The translations under genes were made by a program, and so were the position numbers. From a virus: a stretch of 22,676 bases of DNA. Under the pieces are notes generated by a model. The model made no database searches. It was not told where the DNA came from and saw nothing but the letters and a program-made list of their open reading frames with translations. Shown here in pieces: positions 14,029 to 20,600 of the stretch. Every line of letters starts with the position of its first letter. Position 1 is the first letter of the stretch. The stretch spans positions 1 through 22,676 of the IMG/VR virus record IMGVR_UViG_3300031772_000307; one strand, given 5' to 3'.

Positions 14029-14256
14029 ATGAACACTCCAACCATGCAAACCATTGAAAACATTAAGGAAAAAGCTGAGAAGGCTGGCTACACCATCACC
14101 GATGTTGCCCGTCATGCTGGCTTTGACCCCTCTCAGGTATCTCGTTACGCCACTGGTAGAACCATACCATTGGTGACTTCTGTCAGGCGGCTAGAAGAAT
14201 CGGTAGATTCCCTAATCCAGCAGCGTATTACAGCCTTAAATGGGGGTACAGAATGA
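14029..14256 (+). CDS. Small HTH transcription regulator (Cro/CI-like)
   Basis: A 75-residue protein with a XRE/Cro-type helix-turn-helix: AGYTITDVARHAGFDPSQVS, then RYATGRTIPL (about 19-48), followed by a helical tail. It probably binds operators in the divergent region just upstream, controlling the leftward operon and its own rightward one. The start at 14029 has no ribosome site and lies almost at the predicted transcript start; ATG 14044 is an in-frame alternative, also without a site. Its stop overlaps the resolvase start as ATGA. With no partner repressor or integrase in view, lysogeny cannot be judged. Confidence 0.75.
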   Translation: MNTPTMQTIENIKEKAEKAGYTITDVARHAGFDPSQVSRYATGRTIPLVTSVRRLEESVDSLIQQRITALNGGTE

Positions 14257-14744
14257 CCACTACAGTCTTTACACCAAGGCGCATCATTGGTATTGACGTT
14301 GGCTTAAATGGCGCTATCGCCATGATGCAAGGCGAGACTCTCACTGGTGTAGTTGATATGCCAACAGTCACCTTAGATCGCAACGGCAAAGCCAAGCGTC
14401 AGATCAGCATCCCCGAGTTGATCGCCATACTGGATGAGTTCAAGCCTGACGAGGCATACATAGAAAAAGTGTTTGCAATGGCAGGCCAGGGCGTCACCAG
14501 CGTATTCAGCTTTGGGCGCAGCCTTGGTGCGATTGAGGGTGTCATTGCCGCAAGATCAATCAAAGCCACTCTCATCACTCCACAGACATGGCAGAAGGCT
14601 ATGGGCGTGACAGGTGGTAAGGATGGCGCTAGAGCAAGGGCTATGGAGTTGTTCCCGTATAACGTGGACTACTTCAAGCGTAAGAAAGATGATGGTCGTG
14701 CTGATGCAGCATTAATAGCAGCTTGGGGGTTAAGACATGGATGA
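14253..14744 (+). CDS. RuvC-like Holliday junction resolvase
   Basis: A 163-residue protein with the RNase H-like fold signature of RuvC: IIGIDVG with Asp15, AYIEKV with Glu71, and DDGRADAALIAAWG with Asp147 and Asp151. These four acidic residues would hold the two metal ions. FSFGRSLGAIEGVIAA between them is also typical. It would cut branched DNA during recombination or before packaging. It starts within the HTH gene's stop and stands in the rightward DNA-metabolism operon. Confidence 0.85.
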   Translation: MTTTVFTPRRIIGIDVGLNGAIAMMQGETLTGVVDMPTVTLDRNGKAKRQISIPELIAILDEFKPDEAYIEKVFAMAGQGVTSVFSFGRSLGAIEGVIAARSIKATLITPQTWQKAMGVTGGKDGARARAMELFPYNVDYFKRKKDDGRADAALIAAWGLRHG

Positions 14745-14961
14745 CAAAGAACGGCAAACCTTGCGTGAGCATATCGTTTGGCTAGGCTCACAGCTTGAGC
14801 AAGAGCGTAGGCAGAACCAGCAGACTGTTGTCTTCATCAAGCGTCTGCTAGACCCCGAAGACTTAGGTCATGCAGTCTCAAATGAAACAAGGCAACTCGC
14901 CTATCAACTACTCATTGAAAACCATCACATTGAAAGAGCATCATGGCAATCAAACAATTAA
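14737..14961 (+). CDS. Small helical hypothetical protein
   Basis: A 74-residue charged helical protein (ERQTLREHIVWLGSQLEQER, then a Gln-rich stretch), starting eight bases before the end of the resolvase gene and overlapping the next gene by 19 bases. No motif is recognised. Between a resolvase and a nuclease it may be an accessory of DNA processing, but nothing in its sequence shows this. Confidence 0.6.
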   Translation: MDDKERQTLREHIVWLGSQLEQERRQNQQTVVFIKRLLDPEDLGHAVSNETRQLAYQLLIENHHIERASWQSNN

Positions 14962-16052
14962 GCCTACGAGCATCAGCGGCATCTAGATGGATTGCCTGTC
15001 CTGCCAGTGCAAGACTCTCAGCACTCATGCCCTATGTGGAAGGTGGCGAGGCGGCGAAGATCGGCACAGCCATTCATGCCTTGGCGGAGACTTGCTTTCA
15101 GTTGGACTCTGACCCCATGAAGTCAATCGGTACAGTCGTGGAAGGTATCAAGATGACTGAGGAAAACTGTGAGTTTGCTCTTGAGCATTTGAAAGCTATC
15201 TGGGCTATGGAGGATGAGTTTACAAAGGCGGCAATGCTTGTCCCACAACATCAACTTTTTGTAGAGAAGTTTTTACCATACGTTGATACGCCAACCCATA
15301 AGGTTGGTGGTACTGCTGATGTAATTGGTTTTAGCTATGAAAGCCGCAAACTCATCATTGCAGACTTAAAAACTGGTCGAGGCTATGTAGACGCTGACAA
15401 TGACCAGTTGCGGCTTTACGGGTTGGCTGCTCTTGAAGCTGAACAACTCTACAAATATATAGATACTGTCGAACTTTGGATTATCCAGCCTCATCATGGT
15501 GAGACTCGCAAGCACTCAATGACAACGCAAGAACTTGTCGATTGGGAACATTACGTTCTCATCCCTGCCATTGAGAATGCACTGAACCCATTGTTTCAAC
15601 CCCTACCCTCGGACTCTGCTTGCCAATACTGCAACGCTAGAACTATCTGCCCTGCACAAGCAAACATTGCTGAAGTAGTTGCCACTGCACCACCTGTAGA
15701 GATGCTTAACGAGCAACAGATTAGCGTCTTGCTGACTAAGTTTGACATGGTTGAGGGCTACATCAAGGCAGTGAGAGATCATGCCCTTAAACGCATGGAA
15801 AAAGGCTCAGTCATTGATGGTTGGCAACTGCAGCCTAAACGAGCGTTGAGGTCTTGGACTGATGAATCTGCCGCTATAAAAGGACTCTTAGCCTTGGGGC
15901 TTACCGAAGATCAAGTGATGAAGAATGAAATCATCACCCCCGCACAGGCTGAGAAACTGCTAACAAAAGACCAAAAGCCTAGCCTTGAAGCGTTAACTTC
16001 CCGCATATCTAGCGGATTAACGCTTGCAAGGGACAAAGGTTTGACCCAATAA
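14943..16052 (+). CDS. Cas4/RecB-like PD-(D/E)XK nuclease (DUF2800-type)
   Basis: A 369-residue protein with the PD-(D/E)XK nuclease core: GTAIHALAE (His45), GGTADVIGF (Asp126), IIADLKTGRG (Asp141, Lys143) and DNDQLRLYG (Gln156). Cys19 near the start and Cys227, Cys230 and Cys236 near the end (CQYCNARTIC) match the iron-sulphur cluster arrangement of Cas4/AddB-type nucleases. DUF2800 proteins of this type are common phage nucleases. It would resect DNA ends for recombination, and the SSB-like gene follows. The C-terminal part has a helical region of unclear role. Confidence 0.8.
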   Translation: MAIKQLSLRASAASRWIACPASARLSALMPYVEGGEAAKIGTAIHALAETCFQLDSDPMKSIGTVVEGIKMTEENCEFALEHLKAIWAMEDEFTKAAMLVPQHQLFVEKFLPYVDTPTHKVGGTADVIGFSYESRKLIIADLKTGRGYVDADNDQLRLYGLAALEAEQLYKYIDTVELWIIQPHHGETRKHSMTTQELVDWEHYVLIPAIENALNPLFQPLPSDSACQYCNARTICPAQANIAEVVATAPPVEMLNEQQISVLLTKFDMVEGYIKAVRDHALKRMEKGSVIDGWQLQPKRALRSWTDESAAIKGLLALGLTEDQVMKNEIITPAQAEKLLTKDQKPSLEALTSRISSGLTLARDKGLTQ

Positions 16053-16120
16053 TCACTACCCCGAATCCCCCAACCCTGTGGCATCAGCCACTTCAACTTA
16101 AACTTTAAACAGGAAACTTT

Positions 16121-16714
16121 ATGAACTTAAACCTCTCAAACTCTGGCGGCTCTGGCAACTACATCCGCTTCTCCCCCCAAGCTAATGCTTGGTCAAACCA
16201 AGATGGTGAATTTGTCTTAGAGAAATTTGTCTTTGACCACGAGAACTTGCAAACTGGATGGATGCTCATTGCAACTGGAGTCTTTGAATTCCAGCCTGAT
16301 GAGTCTTTAGGTCGTAAAGCAGCGCAACCATCACCCGAACATAAGAGGGGCTTCAAAGCCGTGTTTTATAACAAACAGATGAACGTGGCGGAATTTAGTG
16401 CCAACGGTGCAGGCGCTAACATGGGCTTGGAAGGTCTGTGGAAGCAAGTGCAAGCGCAAGCTGGCGCCAATGCGGGTAAGTTGCCCGTGGTCGAGTACAC
16501 AGGCTCTAGACCCGAAAAGGTTGGTAAAGGTAGCACCCGTGTACCTGAGTTCAATGTCACTGGTTGGGTAGCTAGACCCGCGGCGATGCAAGAAGGTGCA
16601 TCGCAAGCAGAACCTGAGATACCAGCGCCAGCACCAGTTGCTAAACCCGCACCTAGCAAACCAGCACCATCAAAGCCAGCAGCATCATTGGATGATGACG
16701 AGATGTTTAGCTAA
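16121..16714 (+). CDS. Single-stranded DNA-binding protein (phage type)
   Basis: A 197-residue protein behind an AGGAAA site. Residues 1-145 are mixed strand and aromatic-rich, with IRFSPQANAWSN, GWMLIATGVFEF and RGFKAVFYNKQMNVAEFSAN. Then comes a Pro/Ala linker (about 155-188, PAPAPVAKPAPSKPA) and an acidic tip, SLDDDEMFS. An acidic C-terminal tip ending in an aromatic residue after a flexible linker is the hallmark of SSB and T7 gp2.5-type proteins, used to dock partners. It lies after the nuclease and before the primase-helicase and is followed by a strong terminator. Confidence 0.7.
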   Translation: MNLNLSNSGGSGNYIRFSPQANAWSNQDGEFVLEKFVFDHENLQTGWMLIATGVFEFQPDESLGRKAAQPSPEHKRGFKAVFYNKQMNVAEFSANGAGANMGLEGLWKQVQAQAGANAGKLPVVEYTGSRPEKVGKGSTRVPEFNVTGWVARPAAMQEGASQAEPEIPAPAPVAKPAPSKPAPSKPAASLDDDEMFS

Positions 16715-16733
16715 CCCCTAGCACTCAACAGCA

Positions 16734-16764
16734 CCAGAGTTTCGGGGGAGACTCTGGTTTTTTT
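16734..16764 (+). terminator. Intrinsic terminator after the SSB gene
   Basis: CCAGAGT (16734-16740) and ACTCTGG (16751-16757) form a perfect seven-base stem around a ten-base loop, followed by seven Ts. It would end the regulator-resolvase-nuclease-SSB transcript. The primase-helicase gene 25 bases later then needs read-through or another promoter. Confidence 0.85.
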
Positions 16765-16788
16765 GTCCCTTTAAAATAAAGATGCCAA

Positions 16789-18840
16789 ATGTCAGCACAA
16801 GAAATAGCCACTACCCTCGGGAACGCAAAGAAGGTAGGCAATGGTTACCTAGCATCATGCCCTGTACCCTCTCATGGTCAAGGTAACGGCGACAAGCATC
16901 CAAGCCTATCCATAACTATGTCGGATGATGGCAACTTCCTGTTCAAGTGTCATAGTGGCTGTGACCAGCATACAGTCTTCTCAACCATCAAAGAGATGGG
17001 ACTTCTGCCAGCATTACCAGACAGACCTGACTACCTTGACAGTATCAAACCCATGAAACCAATCCCACTCATCTCTACCCCTGTGCTAGAGCATGAATGG
17101 CATTACACCGATGAAGATGGCACAAGCCTATTCATTAAGCAAAGATTTAAGACCTTTGACTCCAAAGGTAAGACATACAAAACCCTTAGAGTCATGCCTG
17201 ATGGCAGTCGAATTGGCAAGCTAGGAGATTGCCGCCTCGTACCCTACAAGCTGCCCGATCTGCAACAGGCAACAGCCGCTGGTAGGGTTGTCTATATAAC
17301 TGAAGGTGAGAAGGCGGCAGATGCCTTGGGCAGTCTGGGCGTGGTAGCTACGACAAGTCATGCAGGAGCAGGTGGTTGGAGCGATGAGTTAAACCAATAC
17401 TTTAAAGATGCCAACGTGGTAATCGTGCCTGACAATGACCTAGTAGGTTGGCATTACGCTCAGAAGGTTACAGAGGCACTCATACCATTTGCCAAAAGCG
17501 TCAGGGTCTTGGACTTGAACCTGTCGAACCCCAAAGAAGATGCTTACGAGTGGGTCAATAGATACGATGGCAGCAGAACCTTGCTGGCGCAAATAGCGAA
17601 AGCCTGTCCTATCGTGAAGTCAGCAGAAGAAGTCTGGACTCCACAAAGGCTAAGTCTGTATGTCCCTGAAGCATCACAAGACTCTGAACAACCCCCCAAG
17701 TCCAAGTTCCTTGTCGAGTCTTGGGACTCCATAAAGGATGAACCAGTTGAGTGGTTGATTCAGGACATACTGCCTAAAAAAGCATTCTGTGCATTGTTTG
17801 CTCCCCCTGCCTCATGGAAGTCATTTTTAGCACTGGACATGGCTGAAGCAATAGCAACTGGCAGAGATTGGATGGGTTGCAGAATCCCGCAAAAAGGGGC
17901 TGTTCTCATTATTGCTGGCGAGGGACATGGTGGACTAGGTGCTAGGGTTAAGGCTTGCAAGATACAGAACAACTCACCAGATGGGGCAAACCTGTATGTC
18001 ATCAGGTCGCAAATCAACCTTAGATCAAGTCCCGAAGAGTTTGAGGCACTAATTAACTCCATCAATGACTTGATAGCGCAAATTGATGAGCCACTGCAAT
18101 TAGTCATACTAGATACCTTGATGCGTATGAGTGGCGGCAACTTTAACGAGAATAGTTCTGAGGATATGGGTGCGGTAATTACGCAAATAGGCAGAATCCA
18201 ATCCATCTTTGGTTGCGCGATCATGGTCATCCATCACAGTGGTAAAGATGTAACCCGTGGGCTACGAGGTCACTCCAGCTTGCTTGGTGCAGTAGATACT
18301 GAACTTGAAATTAACAGGTTAGATAGCGTCATCAACTCAGCAGACCCATCAGTTAAAGGGTCTGGAACTATCACCACCACAAAGCAGAAAGACGGGTCTG
18401 ACTCCATAGTCATAGGATTTGAGGTCGTACTGATTGAGGTTGGAACATCAGATTTAGGGTTTGAAACCATCACCTCATTAGCCGTTAGACAGAACCAAGA
18501 AGTTGCAAAATCCAACCCCAAAGGCTCTAAGAACAATAATGGCAGCGGCAATAATCAACGCATTGAGTTAGATTCTCTATACAAAGCGATTAAGGCTAAA
18601 GGTTCATATCGTGTAGTGGATGGTTCTAGTAGGTTTGGCGTGAGTTTGGTTGATTGGAAGGATGAATTTTGGAGCATGATGGGATGTACAGAGGATGATA
18701 AAGTTGCTTTCAAGCAGGCTTGGTTACGAGCAAGAAAGAGATTGGTAGCGATAAATAAGGTCACGATTGGGTCAAATTGGGTTTGGCTGAAGTCCACAAT
18801 AGATTACCCAACAGGGGACAAAGGGGACAAAGATGTATAG
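16789..18840 (+). CDS. Primase-helicase (zinc finger, TOPRIM, RecA-like ATPase)
   Basis: A 683-residue fusion. Residues 24-58 hold a primase zinc finger (Cys24, His29, Cys54, Cys58). A TOPRIM domain follows, with EGEKAADAL (about 171-179) and VPDND (about 213-217). After a linker, a RecA/RepA-like ATPase has a P-loop position FAPPASWKSF (about 337-346), Walker B QLVILDT (about 437-443) and HHSGKD (about 481-486). It would prime and unwind DNA for phage replication. The P-loop lacks both consensus glycines. The last codons are made of GGGGACAAA repeats that continue downstream. There is no clear ribosome site. Confidence 0.85.
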   Translation: MSAQEIATTLGNAKKVGNGYLASCPVPSHGQGNGDKHPSLSITMSDDGNFLFKCHSGCDQHTVFSTIKEMGLLPALPDRPDYLDSIKPMKPIPLISTPVLEHEWHYTDEDGTSLFIKQRFKTFDSKGKTYKTLRVMPDGSRIGKLGDCRLVPYKLPDLQQATAAGRVVYITEGEKAADALGSLGVVATTSHAGAGGWSDELNQYFKDANVVIVPDNDLVGWHYAQKVTEALIPFAKSVRVLDLNLSNPKEDAYEWVNRYDGSRTLLAQIAKACPIVKSAEEVWTPQRLSLYVPEASQDSEQPPKSKFLVESWDSIKDEPVEWLIQDILPKKAFCALFAPPASWKSFLALDMAEAIATGRDWMGCRIPQKGAVLIIAGEGHGGLGARVKACKIQNNSPDGANLYVIRSQINLRSSPEEFEALINSINDLIAQIDEPLQLVILDTLMRMSGGNFNENSSEDMGAVITQIGRIQSIFGCAIMVIHHSGKDVTRGLRGHSSLLGAVDTELEINRLDSVINSADPSVKGSGTITTTKQKDGSDSIVIGFEVVLIEVGTSDLGFETITSLAVRQNQEVAKSNPKGSKNNNGSGNNQRIELDSLYKAIKAKGSYRVVDGSSRFGVSLVDWKDEFWSMMGCTEDDKVAFKQAWLRARKRLVAINKVTIGSNWVWLKSTIDYPTGDKGDKDV

Positions 18841-18899
18841 ATATACAGTGACAAGTAAGGGTTTACCATGGGGACAAATGACAAATTAGGTTTGTCCCC
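18814..18899 (+). repeat. GGGGACAAA repeat cluster at the end of the primase gene
   Basis: GGGGACAAA occurs as a perfect tandem pair at 18814-18822 and 18823-18831, inside the last codons of the primase-helicase. It occurs again at 18870-18878, and inverted as TTTGTCCCC at 18891-18899, which makes a nine-base stem with a 12-base loop. Iteron-like repeats at the end of a replication gene suggest an origin or a binding site for a replication protein, or a regulatory RNA hairpin. Confidence 0.7.
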
Positions 18900-18910
18900 A
18901 CCCCTGAAAT

Positions 18911-18947
18911 TGCCTGTTTTTTAGGCAGTTGCTTAAAAATTAGGCAG
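18911..18947 (+). repeat. AT-rich segment with TTAGGCAG repeats
   Basis: TTAGGCAG is present at 18921-18928 and 18940-18947, and TGCCT (18911-18915) pairs with AGGCA (18923-18927) around a T-rich loop. The segment and the bases after it (to about 18960) are A/T-rich, suiting DNA unwinding next to the GGGGACAAA repeats. Confidence 0.5.
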
Positions 18948-19000
18948 AATTTTATTAACTTTTGGAGGATTAGATTGAAACAACTGTATGCTTATCCAGT

Positions 19001-19117
19001 GACAAACGAGACAAATAGGGACAAACGATACAAATGTCCCTTCGAGGAGACGGGGACAAACCACCCCTTGTCTATAAACAAGGGGTTTGTCTCCTGCCGG
19101 TTTGTCTCTTTGTCTTT
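19001..19117 (+). repeat. Second GACAAA repeat field with long hairpin
   Basis: GACAAA copies lie at 19001, 19010 and 19019, and GGGGACAAA at 19052-19060. This last copy pairs with TTTGTCTCC (19086-19094; one G-T pair), and inside it CCCCTTGT (19064-19071) pairs perfectly with ACAAGGGG (19078-19085), making a hairpin of about 17 pairs. Inverted TTTGTCTC and TTTGTC copies follow at 19101 and 19110, close to the next gene's ribosome site. Together with the upstream cluster this is a 300-base repeat region. Confidence 0.65.
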
Positions 19118-19134
19118 TGTTAAAGGAAATTAAA

Positions 19135-19791
19135 ATGGTTAGATCAAGGTCAAGAAAAGATGTTCCAGATGTTCAAGTACCGAAACGTCAGGCAACGCAG
19201 TGGGAGATTCAGTCTAACGCTGTGCTGGTGGAGTTGGAGCGTAAAAAGGGTCAACATTACGAGAAATGGGGAGTTGACCGATTGATTACTTTAGTTGACA
19301 TTGAGTTTAGGACTAAGTTTTGGGTGCAGATGGGTAGAGTTTGGGATGCTGTGGACTTGGGTGACATTGATAGGCTGCATAAAGCAGTTAATGGAATGTG
19401 CAAAGGTTTCGATGCTATAGAGAAGTGGGCTGAAGAAAATGAGATTGAGCCTAATCCAGCAATCCAGTTCCTTGAATGGAAGTCAGTCAAGGGTGTTCCG
19501 ATGGTTATCGTCAGGACTGAAGCTGATGCGGTTGAACTTCAGACCCACCGCAAAGACATAAACAATGGGAACATCTGGACACTTGAGGAGATTGAAGTGT
19601 TCCTGCAAGAGCCACAGGTTCAAGAGATCATTAAGCTGAAGGCACTTGTGCCAACGGCAAGGATTACTAAGTTCACGCCTAAAGAGGGATTTGGTCAAGG
19701 TTCAGGGTTTGATGACATGGAAAGCGATCTGGATGCAATCTTCTCTGGTGAGCCTTATGAGGCTAAATATAAGCCGATTGGGACTAAGTAA
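19135..19791 (+). CDS. Hypothetical phage protein (218 residues)
   Basis: ATG 19135 follows AAAGGA by seven bases and is preferred to an in-frame ATG upstream, which would include repeat DNA. The protein is basic at the start (VRSRSRKDVPDVQVPKRQ), then helical with WEIQSNAVLVELERKKGQHY and KWGVDRLITLVD. The middle holds IVRTEADAVEL and WTLEEIEVFLQ, and the C-terminal part is acidic. No catalytic motif is seen. It may form part of the replication or packaging module, standing between the primase and the HNH gene. Function unknown. Confidence 0.75.
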   Translation: MVRSRSRKDVPDVQVPKRQATQWEIQSNAVLVELERKKGQHYEKWGVDRLITLVDIEFRTKFWVQMGRVWDAVDLGDIDRLHKAVNGMCKGFDAIEKWAEENEIEPNPAIQFLEWKSVKGVPMVIVRTEADAVELQTHRKDINNGNIWTLEEIEVFLQEPQVQEIIKLKALVPTARITKFTPKEGFGQGSGFDDMESDLDAIFSGEPYEAKYKPIGTK

Positions 19792-20039
19792 TGAACCGAG
19801 GTGGTAGACCGCCAAGCATTAACTCTCGCTGGTTCTATCGTGAATTAACCATGCCAGACAAGATCATCCTAGCTTGTGCTGGCGATGGGAACATCTCTGA
19901 TGGGTTCAGGAACGTACTTGATGCCTATCAAGTCTTATGGAATTGCGGATACCGCCCCACAGTCGATTTATACGATTTCCTTGGGGTAGATAAGGATGGC
20001 ATAGAAAAGCCTGTTGTAGGCGATTCTGAGGCTTCCTAG
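19791..20039 (+). CDS. Hypothetical protein (82 residues)
   Basis: ATG 19791 shares one base with the previous stop (TAATG). The protein opens with a basic GRPPSINSRWFYREL segment and contains DKIILACAGDGNISDGFRN, then an aromatic helix and an acidic tail. The small basic start could touch DNA. It is the last gene before the 561-base non-coding region. Function unknown. Confidence 0.7.
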   Translation: MNRGGRPPSINSRWFYRELTMPDKIILACAGDGNISDGFRNVLDAYQVLWNCGYRPTVDLYDFLGVDKDGIEKPVVGDSEAS

Positions 20040-20081
20040 CGGTATTGAAGTGGTAAGGTTTAGCACTGGTTTGCGAGGAAT

Positions 20082-20137
20082 CTAAAAGTGCATAACGAAT
20101 GCGTTTGATATAACTAAAAGTCCTTATGACTAAAAGT
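20082..20137 (+). repeat. Three CTAAAAGT direct repeats
   Basis: CTAAAAGT occurs at 20082-20089, 20114-20121 and 20130-20137, with starts 32 and 16 bases apart. The regular 16-base unit suggests iterons or a protein-binding array near the DnaA boxes, though three eight-base copies in A-rich DNA is modest evidence. Confidence 0.5.
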
Positions 20138-20224
20138 AGTCAAGTACCCCGATAATGCACCACCCGCCTCTCTCCCTCTCCAGCACCGCCCAGAAAATCC
20201 TTTTCAGAATGCGAAATATAAAAG

Positions 20225-20267
20225 TTATCCACAGGTTATCCACAGATCGGAGGGTAAGTTGTCCACA
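20225..20267 (+). promoter_or_regulatory. Tandem DnaA boxes
   Basis: TTATCCACA, the consensus DnaA box, is present at 20225-20233 and 20236-20244, eleven bases apart (one helical turn). A one-mismatch copy, TTGTCCACA, is at 20259-20267. All three are in the same direction. They would bind the host DnaA initiator. Confidence 0.8.
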
Positions 20268-20423
20268 ATTTGCCAGTTTGGTTTCATTTCCTGTCACAGT
20301 TTGCAGATACGTGTAACACTTTCAGATATTTAAAGTTAACATAATGGACATTGTATAAAACCGTTTTTGTAAGCAATCTGTAAGTGTTTGTAAAAAGTCC
20401 AGTAGAATCAACAACTTACAGAA

Positions 20424-20458
20424 GTTATCCACAGTATCCACAGATGCCTGTGGATAAC
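20424..20458. promoter_or_regulatory. Inverted DnaA-box pair
   Basis: GTTATCCACAG (20424-20434) and CTGTGGATAAC (20448-20458) form a perfect 11-base inverted repeat, each arm holding a consensus DnaA box. A one-mismatch box, GTATCCACA, lies at 20434-20442. With the tandem boxes about 200 bases upstream they bracket an A/T-rich zone. Confidence 0.8.
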
Positions 20459-20475
20459 TCGGCAATTTTTCGGAT

Positions 20476-20492
20476 GGGGGGGGAGGGGGTGG
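20476..20492 (+). other. G-run, possible G-quadruplex
   Basis: Eight Gs, an A, five Gs, a T and two Gs stand 17 bases after the inverted DnaA boxes, followed by more G-rich bases. This could fold into a G-quadruplex on the plus strand. Long G-runs are also error-prone in sequencing, so the exact length is uncertain. Confidence 0.45.
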
Positions 20493-20542
20493 TCGTCGCC
20501 CGTGATAATTGTGGGAGCCTCCTCTCCTCTCAAGAAGGTAAA

Positions 20543-20571
20543 TTGACTTTATCCTGTTTTTGCGATACCCT
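20543..20571 (+). promoter_or_regulatory. Possible promoter for the HNH gene
   Basis: TTGACT (20543-20548) is followed after 17 bases by TACCCT (20566-20571), a weak -10 match. The expected transcript start, near 20578, is inside the hairpin loop, so transcripts from here would lack the left arm that hides the HNH ribosome site. Confidence 0.35.
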
Positions 20572-20598
20572 TTGGGGGTGCTAATAAAACAGGAAAAG
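20547..20598 (+). promoter_or_regulatory. Hairpin covering the HNH ribosome-binding site
   Basis: CTTT (20547-20550), a bulged A, and TCCTGTTTT (20552-20560) pair with AAAACAGGA (20586-20594) and AAAG (20595-20598): 13 pairs with one bulge. The right arm contains the AGGA ribosome site of the gene at 20601. In read-through mRNA the site would be hidden and translation low. Confidence 0.6.
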
Positions 20599-20600
20599 CC

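Larger units (their letters stand above)
20040..20600. other. Non-coding region, candidate replication origin
   Basis: This 561-base stretch has no credible gene on either strand. From left to right it holds three CTAAAAGT repeats, a C-rich stretch, two tandem DnaA boxes and a near-match, an A/T-rich zone (about 20281-20420) with repeated TGTAA motifs, an inverted pair of DnaA boxes, a G-run and a hairpin over the ribosome site of the next gene. DnaA boxes flanking an A/T-rich zone is the layout of bacterial and plasmid origins. Origin activity is inferred. Confidence 0.65.
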
